DNA of 64,000 bases. It comes from Zygaena filipendulae (Eukaryota > Arthropoda > Insecta > Lepidoptera > Zygaenidae). The stretch is taken from NCBI GenBank assembly GCA_907165275.2, contig OU015652.1, positions 6,587,001 through 6,651,000 on the forward strand, given 5' to 3'. Below the pieces are notes generated by a model. The model saw only the letters and a list, made by a program, of their open reading frames with translations. It was not told the origin of the DNA and made no database searches. The position numbers were made by a program, and so were the translations under genes. This document shows, one piece after another, positions 38,351 to 50,300 of this stretch (position 1 is its first letter; every line of letters starts with the position of its first letter).

Positions 38351-41300
38351 ATACATACAATCGAACGTAGAACCTCCTCCTTTTTGGAAGTCGGTTAAAA
38401 ACAACAATACACCATTTTGCTCCACCTTTAAAAACCTGCTCAATAGGTTTAAATATTTTTGATATTGGCTTGTTTTTACCAGCAAACCAAATATTAAAGG
38501 GGTAAGATCTATTGACCTTACACTACAGTATGAAGAAGAAACATAATAGGGTACTTGCATGAAATTTATAATAAGAAATTGTGTCAATATTTCAAAAATA
38601 GAGCCTACGCTTTGCGTTATCGTGAAAGATTTACTAAAAAAATTTCAATAGTTTCCAAAAAATTCAACTTTTAATTTTGTGAAACGGAACGTTGCAACGA
38701 AACACCAATCACAGCCAAGCTTGACACATGACGTCACTCTTATTTTTTTAGGAAACATTTACCTATTTCAGAGAAGGCAAAAGAAACTAAGTGCATACAG
38801 TCAACGCATATTTTCAATTTTTTTAAGTTTTTTACTTTAAAATGCATCGGTAAGATGCATTTCGATTATTTACTGGAACTTTTGGAAGTAAATCGACACA
38901 GTTCAACGTTAATTTCGCTTTTGGATATTGAAGTTATCTGTCTGTCAGTGTCACATGACCCTGTCAATACGACAGGGACATTTATATCACAGATTAATAA
39001 GGCGTAATTTTGAACTAGTGACGTCATTCCGCGTTTCGGCGGTAAGGTTCATAGGAAAAGCCTGGGCGTCTCGTCGAACTGAACCTCCTTACGAAGATTC
39101 AGCCTGTTATTAATTACTGAAAAAACAAGGCGTTGGCTGCCGGACCAAAACGCATAGTGGTGGTGAAGGCTGTTGTTACCTGTATTAGCTACACCACTAC
39201 TAAAAATACTATACCGCTAAGTCAATGGATTTACAATAAAACGGGCATCTAGAAGTAAAAATAATATAAACCGACCCAGCTCGCCCGCTCGCGATCCTAT
39301 ATTATATTATAAACACGGGCGTGCACGCACATGCACGCACGCATACACACACAAACGTGTGCGGACCAGTCAGCCGCACGCGCATCTGTCTGTAGAAAGT
39401 GGATGGATCGGTCCGCTTGCATGGAGTACTTACTGATGACTCAAGTCGGAACTTCCTATTGATATTAGGTACACCTCCGGCACCGACTTTGGCTCCGACG
39501 CTTTTAAAACAGGGGTTTTGATCGGAGGTTTATGCATATCGTGCCCTCCTCCACACGTGCTTTCTGTCGTCGATTACCCTTTTATTAACACAATCTCTTC
39601 TGCCACCACCCCCGACTCTGATTTTGATTCCGATAATCTACGTATACCTCCGTTACATGCCTATTGCCTGAAAAGGATTTGATTTACTCACCTATAACAT
39701 TATTGTTTTGATGGTGATGGTGTGCGGCGGCGGCGGCGGCAACGGCGGCCGCGAGCACTGCTTGCTGCTGGTGCGCCAGCTGCGAGGCAAGCTGCGCCTG
39801 CAGCGCCGCGTGCATGCCCGCGATGCTGCGGTCCGGGCCCGCGCAACCACCTCCACCCCCGCCACCGCCGCCGCCGCCACCGCTCACCGACTCGCCCCGG
39901 GTCTCTTCACTACCGTACGCAGGAGACGACTCTTCATCTGCGAAACAGTAGGTTCACTTGTAGAGTCAATAATAAATAATAAATAATGTTTACATCCCAT
40001 CACTTTTGTAAGCGCGTCTGTTTCTCAACGTGTAACTCCTGAACGACTAACCGTTTAATGTCATATTCACACATGCTGGGGGTTCCCGACGGAATCACAA
40101 AACGCGCGGGAATTAAAAAACTTTATTTGTTTTTTTTCAAAAACACAATATCATTGCAAAATAATAATGAATAGGTAAACATCTACTATCTTTAAACGAG
40201 CAATTTTTGCATACTAGCTGTCCCTCGCGATTTCATCCGCGGTAATTTCGGAGTTTCCGCGGGAATTCCGGGAAAAAAGTACTCTGCGTCCTTCTTTGTA
40301 CCCCTGACAGTAGTTTACGGTGATTAGCTGTTCCCCGCATTAATTCCGGAGTTCCCGCGGGAATTCCGGGATAAAAACTATCCTATCTTTTAAGTTGGGC
40401 CAAATTACAACATAGTGACCAAATTTCATCATGATTGATTTAGTAGTTTAGGAGTCCATCGCGGAAAAACAACGTGACGTGAATCTCGGAAACGCCTCCA
40501 ACGATCTTCATGACATTTGGTATGCAGGGGGTTTCTGGGGCGATAAATCGATCTAGCTAGGTTTCATTTTTAGAAAACGTCGTTTTATCCGTGTTTCACG
40601 CAATGAAAAATGAGTGTTTGTTTGTCTACGTAAGAACAGATGGCGCTATACACAACGAGCGAAGCTCGGTGACCCTGCAGATATTAAAATTAAAGAAGCG
40701 TGGATAGCTGTTCTAAATTGTTTAAAATTTGTAAAATTAGTCACCGATTTAGTGGTTAGGTAGTTGAGTCTTCGTCGTCTTCTGAATAAAAATAATAACA
40801 AACAAAAATCAGTTAAAATTTTTATTCTTTAGAAAATGTAGTGTCTGAGGGCCGAGTTATCCCCGAAAAGCGGGACTGAACCTGTCCCGCGCGGGAGATT
40901 TAATTTTGATTTAATAATCGGGACGTCTGGCAACGCTGAATCAATGCATATTGGCCGATGTGAAAAATTAGGTATTTAAAAAAATCTAACCGGTGAGTAT
41001 CCCAAGGAGCACCACAAGCTGTATAAAAGCAGTATTTTAGTTTGTTTTTATACCACAGGCTGTATAGTGAGGCTGTACAAGGGCTGTATCAGCGCTTATA
41101 CAGCCCTTATAAGTAAAAATTGGGCCCATTCTTATACAGCCTAATGCGTTATTATGGCTGTTCAGTAGCTGTAGAAGTAAAAAATAGGCTGTAATATAGC
41201 TGCAGTGGAGCTGTAGTATGGTGTAAAAGGAAACCACAGGAATATACTTATCTTCTTATAAATGTCTTTAAAAGATAACGGTTCTTAATCGGTTTTTTAA

Positions 41301-44300
41301 GAGAATCACAAAGGGAAAATTTGTGAAACTTGTCAAATATTTCTATTTTAGATACATAAATATGGCGATCGATTAATATTTCATGCAAAATTATAAATCA
41401 AGTAATGATCTTGGACTTTTTGTGTGATAATTTGTAGATTCGACGTGCTGATTTAATTTTGTTGTGAAATTGTGTATGGTTTTGTTTCAAAATATTCACG
41501 CGCCCGCAATATAATCAAGATTAAGTAAAAAATATAACTAAAACGGGTAGTAAATTTTTGGTTTTGAGGTTAGAATAATATAATATGCTTGAAAATACTG
41601 CATAATATTAGAGTACATTATTTTAGCTGTCAAATTACGATAGCAGATGTAGCTATTGTCAAATATCGTTTGATTTGTATTATGTTTTGTTTTTGTTTAT
41701 TCAAAAATGGCGATAAATATTAAACAGCCTAAAGTATATCTGGAGGGTATTATAGGTCCTGTAGGTTTACTACGCAGTTTTTAGATTCCATTGTACAGCT
41801 ATTGCCTTTAAATAGGCATTATATTAGAATATATATAAATAAATAAATTTGTTATATTTTTATATTCTCTTTTAATCTTCCTTTTGACTCCACCGGACCT
41901 TTTTCCTTTTTTCCACATATTTTATCCAGAATTACACGTTTATTTACTATTGCAAAGATAGACCACTGACAATAAAACAGACTAAAGCTGTACTATAGAA
42001 TTAATTTATTATTATAGTGTTTTAACGTCATATTTGTCAGAAGTCATAAAACTCTAACACTTACAAGGGTGTATAATTACGCAATAATAATAGTTTTATA
42101 AAGGAGTTTGCATATACCATTATACAGAATCAAGTATAGAGTGATACCATATTAACGCATAAAGCTGTAGTAAGTAAGTGATCACATGCAAAATACAGCC
42201 TCTGTGCAGCTTGAATAATAAACATTAGCTTAAAGTGTCAAAAATTCTTAAAGTTTTAAAGTAGAGTTTTAATATTCCGTTTTAACACCTTTAGTTTACG
42301 TGAATTCTTTTATAAAGATTTAGTACAGCTTGAGCTGTATAATAACTGGTAAATCAACCTTATAAATATAGAATCTTTTCTTCACACCCTTGTACGTCTC
42401 CAAAAGAACTCTAAGTTCTATAAGTGCTGCATATTTGATGTCGGTAACGCCTAAGTGCTCCTTGGGATACTTGTAAAGCGATAGGCTTGTTTATACCCTT
42501 GATAATTCATGCTTAGGTATGTACCTGTTTTTAAAAAAGGCACTTCTAAATCAAAGAGAAAATTTTAAATAAAAACTTGGATTTACGCGGATGAATGACC
42601 TTTACATTTGATTTATCGGCACTCGGCAGCGGCAATACAAAGGGGCATTGAATAATATCTTTGGAATAACCCTTAGGGCCTAGGGTTATTCAAAGGGTAT
42701 CCTATCCATCAGTGCGTCGGCAACTTGCGCGCTTAATTTTTGTAGATTAAATTTTCTTCTTTAAAAACTTATTTTGTTTTTCTTTTAGATATTTGAGATA
42801 AAAATCGAATACTGAACACCCTCCTTCGATGCATACATAGGGGGGCCTATGTATAAACCAAAACTATCATACTGACACAAAGAAACACTTACCGACTTCA
42901 GGTACCGGTGCAACTGGAGTTTCGGGCAACAGTATACCCTTTTGCACCAACTCATCTCTATTTGCTCGGACGGATATTTTCCTCTCTAGCGCTGTTGTGT
43001 AAACGACACATAACTGATATTAAACACAAATAAAATTATTTATAGCGATATCAGTAATGCCTACATGTAAGTACAAACCGATAAAACTATTTTATTAATA
43101 TAATAAGTAATATGTAAATTCTCAAAATACAAATAGGTTATTCGCATGTTCGAATCGATGACAAATATGTACAAAGAGGGCGGAATTTTAAGGTTTTTGG
43201 ACTAAACCAGTGTTTTACAAAAACGTCGTTACCAGAGGAATTACACATGCAAGAGACCTCTTGCATATCAATTGCGTATTAAGAATAGGCTTCATAAGAT
43301 GTATATAATATGTAAGTATGGAACCCAATGACATTCTATATGTATGCACCTATTAAAATATCATTGGTGGAACCTATTAAGGCAACTAATCATACGCCAA
43401 TTTTAGTGTTCTTTCAATGTCATTATTTAATTTATTCAACATCATGGTTTACTTACTGGGTTTAGTTTGTAAAGGTGATGTCAGCCTGTTAAACCGTAAT
43501 ATTTAGTTATTGTTGCTTACACTAGTTAACTCTCGGTGAAAGATGTACCTACTATTATCTTATGTCAATAAAGAACCTTTTAAAACAAACAACAAAACAA
43601 TGCCAGACGTCGCGGGTTCGATCCTCAAAATAGAGTAATGAACATTAAATTTTAGCCCCTTAGTTTATGTGTTTAGTATATAATATAATATTAGTACATA
43701 CATTTTGCGTAGTTGCGAATTGTATCTTAGACGGTTATTATTATATTTATTACTAGCTACTTTCACTCGCGTGAGTTTCGGAATTCAGATACAAATTCCT
43801 GCAGGAACACCAAAATAGTCTAATTTACTCCTTATAACATCAGCTCATTAGCAGTGGAGTCCCGTCAAAATTGGTCCAAGAATCAACCGCGTGAGTTTCA
43901 GGATTCCCGCAGGAACTATTTTCTTTTAAAAGTAGCCTATGTTAGCTATCTGCCAGTAAAAGTGCCGTTAAAATCGGTCCAGCCGTCCCAGATATTAGCC
44001 ATAACAAACACACATACAGAATTTTTTTTTTATTATATTTATATAAGTACCGTATATACTGTCATATGCATTTAGTGAAACGCTGTTAATTTGTAATTAG
44101 TAACAGACACTTCAATTTTATTTATATGTATAGATGTATAGACTGTGTTTTAAGCATTAAAAATTTCATGACTTTGTACCAAAGAGAAGGAACACCGCCT
44201 TTGAACATTAATATTATTTTTTGCTAGTGTTCCCAAATATTACATTAATTAGAAATTAGAGAAACTGCAAATTATGAACTTACTTCTGGAAGCTGCTTCG

Positions 44301-47300
44301 AATTTTTCAGATTTCTTTTTCCGTTTCCATTTCCACGGCTTGAAGAGTCTACCGAAAGCAGAAAATTTGGATTTGGTTCTTTCAACGGGCGGCGTCCGCG
44401 CACCCGAGCCCAGGCTGTTCGTGCGCACCGCCGTGCCATTTTGTTTTTTGGCTGCAACAAATGAGGCACACCCGTTATTCAAAGTTTTTAATGATCACGC
44501 CTAATGTCACAACATGCTGATGCCTGCAGTTAAATCCGAATAAGTTCTGAGATTCCCATGGAAACTCTTTGTACCGTGATTCTATATGTTCACCCGATAC
44601 CTAAGCTACCCGCCCCTTAGCCAAGTCGACAAGGTATAGAAAACTAAGAAATGTATCGCCATGTCACGTAGTCATGAAAAGTTGTGTTTATGATTGTCAA
44701 CTTGGCTAAGGGAGCTGGTACCGTACCTACGTAATGTAGGCGATTTCTTTCGACAACTCTGATTGCAACGTTTTTATCACGACTTATTACTAAGTCCTGC
44801 AGAGACTGCACAGAGCTACCAGAATCAAACCACATTTGTTTAGCTATGGGAGAGGAACCCGGGTAGCAACTTAGCAAGTCCCAAGCCTGTTGTGAGTTCC
44901 AGCACTGTGCACATCGTCAGTCATTCCATTTCTTTTTAAACACCTATGGATATAAAAGGAGAAACTGAATGACTAACAGATGGACGGAAGCAGTAGCTGA
45001 GTTACGTATACCTGTTGTACTCAACTCTATAATGTTCAACGTGACATCGCAGGTGGTCAGGCTCTAGCCAAATCTTCGCTTATCGAACAACACCGCTCAA
45101 GGCATTTTGACAAATTTTAAACTGGAGTGAAAAAACTGTTTATATTAAATTGTGTCATAAACAACGCGAATAATGTAAGAAACGTTAAATCTTAGCAATC
45201 AACATTACTTATACTACATAAACAGAACATTTTTAACTGAAACTAACTTAAAAACTCTTCATCTTCAAATCAATAATATAAACAGTTTTTTTATTCCTGT
45301 TTAAAGATAGCCAAAATTACTTTGAGCGTTGTTGTACGGTAAGCGACGAAGAAAACTTATTTAATCTGTCGTCATAAAGATCAATAGAGTCAATAGGGAG
45401 TCAGGAACAATAATAACCTAATACCTGCTTACTTAAAATTTATAACATTGTCTAAAATTTCATACATACTCAAATGAAACACATCGTTTTATCTGTTCTC
45501 GAATGGTTCTCGAGCTATGTACGAACTACATATTTTGCAAGGTTATTTTTAATAAAAACAATGGAACTTATAACTGTGTGAACTAAAAAAAACGGCTTTA
45601 AATACATAAATATTTGAAATAACAAATGATTATATTATAAAGTAAAAAAAGGTAAAGTGAGAATAAACATGTAGTTATAAAATTTATAACAAGTATGAAA
45701 TATGGTGGTAGTGTATTGGCAGTCAGCAGCGGGCACCTACAGCGGTCTCACCGCACATTCATATGGACACAATCGTCAGTACCATCTATTATGTTGTTTC
45801 TATTGTTAAAGAACTACTCGTATATCTATCACAATGCCAATGAGAATCGAGTGAGTGCGCGTGTACCTACGCATAAAAGCTAAAACTTTCTCGTGTCAAC
45901 AAAGTCAACTTATATGTAACCAACATTAAACACAGACGTTAAAATTAAATCGTAATTAATTTCAAATGACACAATTGCAATTCACAAATGGGACAAAACT
46001 GCAGTAGACAAACGTCAAAAGGGTTCCGTCCGGTCACACGAGCGCGAGCGCCACTCGCCTTAACGGCTGCTTTCAACGGTTTTCGTATCTGCTTTTTTGC
46101 TGTAGAGTTGAAATGCCGCAAAAGTGTTATAAATCTAATATATATAAATCACGTGTCACGTTGTTTGTCCGCGATGGACTCCGAAACTACTGAACGGATT
46201 TTGATAAAATTTTGCAACCATTTATAATATGGTCCAACTTAAAAGATAGGATAGTTTTATCCCGGAATTCCCTCGGGAACTGAAGGACATAGAGTACTTT
46301 TTTCCCGCAACCTCCGAGGGAACTCCGAAATTACCGCGGATGAAATCGCGGGGGACAGCTAGTATATGTATATTATTGAATTGTATTTCACGTTTCTCTT
46401 CATCAATTTTTTTATCTATACTGATATTATAAAGAGGTAGTTTGTGACGTTCTAGGGGGTAATCTCTGGATCTACTAAACCGATTTTGAAATTTCTTTCA
46501 CGTATTGAAAGCTACGGTAGTCCCGAGTGATATAAAGTACTTTTATCCCGAAATTCCCACGGGAACTCCAAAATTACCGCGGGCGAAACAGCGAGTATGG
46601 AATGTTTTAGAAGATGAGATTGTATGAAGTCCAAGGCTAGCGTTCAAACTGGCACTACCTGCTATATGAGATACTAGCTGTCCCCCGCAGTTTCACCCGC
46701 GGTAATTTCGGAGTTCCCGTGGGAATTTTGGGATAAAAAGTACTAGAGTACTCACTCAGGACTACCGTAGCTTTCAATACGTGAAAGAATTTTCAAAATC
46801 GGTTCAGTAGATCGAGAGATTACCCCCTACAACTTCACAAACTTACAAATTTTAGCTCTTCTATACTAATATTATAAAGAGCAAAAGTACAGAAAAAAAT
46901 ATTGGGTAGTAAGTACTTTTATCTCGGAATACCCGCGGGATCTCCGAAATTAACGCGGGTGAAACCGCGGGGAACAGTTAGTATTAGTACCTAAAGATGT
47001 ACTTAAAACAAATTCATATGAAAACACGGTAAATAGGTACGTAAGTACCTAGTAATTTTGTTCTCTTCTGTAAGAACCTAAGTTTATCCGTCTTTCTGAT
47101 TGGAATAACCTACTTCTTTCTGTGTTTAGAATTCGTAATAATATAGGAACTCTTTACCCTCTTTATTTTAAGCGATTTAATAAAGTAGCCACCTGTATGT
47201 TACAGCTGCAATGTTCGGGTTACGTATACGCTCTTAAGATTTTTGCAGCAAACAATTTTTCGCTTGCTACTCTAAAATTAAATAATACAAGCATGTCGCA

Positions 47301-50300
47301 TGCCTATCGTATCTCCCAGCTCGTTTAGCCGTATTGATAAAGTAATGTTAGAGATACGCATACCCATGGTATTTTTATTAGTCACAACTCACAGTTTACC
47401 GTTATCTGCCTACAATAGATCACAAAAGCATTAAGCTAAATATTTTCAGTCTATGAACTACTGCCCAAAACATTCGATTTCAAAATTAAGCATTAAAGTA
47501 AATCTATTAAGTAATAATGCTATGTCTTCTAGACTTAAGTAATATATAAAAACTAGCTGTGCCCGCAGTTTCACCCGCGGTAATTTCTGCTCATCGCCTT
47601 TTACAAAATATTATTATATTTCCCGATGCAGGGAAGTTAATTTTTGAGGAGTTCTCCTGGTACTTTACCATCAGTTCCACTTCACCATATACTCGGAGTT
47701 CCCGCGGGAATTCCGGGATAAAAAGTACCCTATGTCCTTCTCTGTACCCCTGACAATGAGCATGCCAAATTTCATCCAAATCCGTTCAGCCGTTTTTGCG
47801 TGATTGAGTAACAAACATACAAACATCCACACTTTCACATTTATAATATTAGTAGGAAGTAGGATAGTAGGATGAATCCCTATTTGCCTTGGTCACGGCA
47901 TCACTCTTAAACGGCTGGACCAATTTCGCTAATTATTTTTTTGCTGTGTATGTTTTTGTAAGGAGAAGAAGAATAAAAGAAGTTTGCAGTTCCTGCGGGA
48001 ATTCCGAAATTTACGCGGGTGAATCACCAAAACGGTGGACCGATTTTGACGGGACTTTCACTGCTAAAACTTGTTGTCGTAACAAATAAAGTTCATTTCA
48101 TTTCATTTCTAATTAGCTGATGTTATAAGGAGTAAATTAAAATTAGGCTACTTTGGAGTTCCTGCAGGACCTCCGAATCTACCGCGAGGGACAGCTAGTC
48201 TAATGTATAAAAATCTCGTCTCACAGTGTTTGTTATCGAACTCCTCCGAAACGCCTTGACCGACTTTTATGAAATTTTTGTAAATAATTTTTGGTAGGTA
48301 GGTCTGAGAATAGGTCGTAGGCTATCTTTTATACCCTAGGTGATAAAAGTAGCCCTTTCCGGAATCTTATATTTTTATTTCTTGGACAAAACTTTACTTT
48401 GGAGTTCCTGCGGGAATTCCAAAATTCATGCGGGTGAAACCGCGGGGCACAGCTAGTAACTTAATAATAATCGCTATACTCAAGCGTCGCATTGGTCACC
48501 TCTCAAGATATTCAGTTTCGTTCATTGCGCTGAAAAATTAAGACTGAAAACAAATAGACTTAAGAGTTACGAGCCTATTTATGACATTGAAATAATGCTT
48601 GCCCACCAAAAAAATTTTTAGTAAGTTCAGCTTATCACATTAAACACTGATGCATTGCTATCATGAACAGGCTACCTATCTCTAGAAATATGTTGGTATA
48701 GGTATGTAAGAAATTGTTCTAAAGCCTACGATGTGTAGGCAAGTAGGTACAAGTTTCTTAAAAAAATAACAGATATTGTTAAAAAAATTAATTAACATTA
48801 TTTGTAAAATAAATTCTTGTTCCAACTTATTGACAGCTTGCACATGCACGAAATCATAGTAAAATTAACAAATTTCAAAATCTTCACTAATATTATACCT
48901 ACTTTAATGCTAAAGTGGGTTTTTTTGTTTGTTAAGCTTTCACGCCTCAACGGCTCGACCGATCGTCATACAATTTTGCATACACGTTAGAGGTGCAGAT
49001 AGGACGTCAGAATACTTTTTATTCCGAAAAACTCGCGAGAACTACGAAATCAAAACGGATGAAACCGCAGGGAACAGCTAGTATGGTATAAAGTGTACAT
49101 TGTAGTTTGTACCACAAGTAATTAATTATTTACCTATGCCTAGTTTAATCTACTGAGAACGAGACAGATAACTACTATTATTACAACTTGCAATATAATC
49201 TTGTATTAAGAAGCTATATGTAAAAAAAAATTGTTCTTAAAAGCCTCATATTATAAAATACTAAGATTGAGAGTTTGATTTTTTTTAGAAGAAGAAGATT
49301 TTTGTTAGTTGAGCTTTATCGAACATTGAAACTCTGACGATCACAATAAATCTCAATAAAAAAAAATTAAGTAGATGGGTACTTTGCATTTTTTAATCGC
49401 AGAATGCTTATTATATTACTCATAAACCATAATTTATTATTATTCGAGACTTGATTTGAGCTGAGATCAAAAGAAATTAATATTCACAAAATATTGACAA
49501 ATCTTGAAATTCACTTATTTATTGGTCTACAACGTAGACCAATAAACATTGTAGACTCTACAATAATAAACATTGTAGACTCTACAATGTTTATTATTGC
49601 GTTTTTTGTTTTAGCAGTCATCACTTTCTCTGCATACAGTTTAACAACATAGCCCCTTAATACTAGTAGGTATTTTTGGGTAGGCTCTTATAACGAAGCC
49701 CGTTTTTACTTTTCAAGTTTGAAAAAAAAAGAAATATCGCGTTTCGGGCAACGCACAGGTAAAATCAAGGATACCGATGTAATTTGCTCTTGGGTTAGTT
49801 AATACACTTAAAAAACCGGACAAGAGCGAGTCACACTCGCACCTAATAGTAGGTATGTGCGTGTTATCAAGTTCTATCATGCCAAATTTAAAGTTTTCGA
49901 AGAATCCTTTGTTACATACGCCTGACAGACGGACAGACACGAGAGTAATCTTAAAAGGCTTCCGTTTTTCTTCTTCCGTTCAAATCCCTAAAAGATATCT
50001 TATGCATAGGTAGTTTTGTGTCATAAATAGATAAATACTTTGATAGGTAGGTACATACCTACTGTAATTACTTAAATCAATCAATTATTCAATTCAATCA
50101 GAGGAGTGTCATACCTAACTACAATAAATATTTTTAATTCATTGAACGCACTATATCTAGAGGCCGAGTGTCTGTTTATGTCTTTTTTCACAAGACTGTT
50201 TGTAATTTTGATGAGCGTCAGTCGGAAATAGTAGGGGATTACCGTACCGGCGACGGCGGCTACCTCCTTCGCCCCGACATGCAAGATATCAGTCAACGAT

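Larger units (their letters stand above)
19815..39691. other. Phactr: Phactr intron 4 (19.9 kb)
   Basis: Largest intron. Besides the elements and candidate exons listed, there is a higher-GC patch at 22.79-22.92 kb with open frames on both strands and no recognisable product, a repeated GTGGAACACTTGGT...CTATGACGCCGTGACGGAAAA motif set (21.48-21.62, 25.89-25.96, 26.25-26.32 kb) that looks like pieces of one dispersed element, and long AT-rich stretches in which I see nothing. Confidence 0.6.
44452..50247. other. Phactr: Phactr intron 1 (5.8 kb)
   Basis: Densely filled by CCGCGG-family repeats in both orientations from 46.1 to 49.1 kb and a small palindrome at 49.51-49.6 kb (TTGTAGACTCTACAA type). 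The stretch 44.9-46.1 kb and 49.1-50.0 kb shows no gene. Confidence 0.6.

Noticed and set aside
43600..43640. GGGTTCGATCC, like a tRNA B box
   Set aside because: No A box at the right distance and no cloverleaf; at most a remnant of a tRNA-derived SINE.
44644..44877. 77-codon minus frame just upstream of Phactr exon 2
   Set aside because: Part of it is a small hairpin repeat, and it cannot join exon 2 in frame through a recognised donor.
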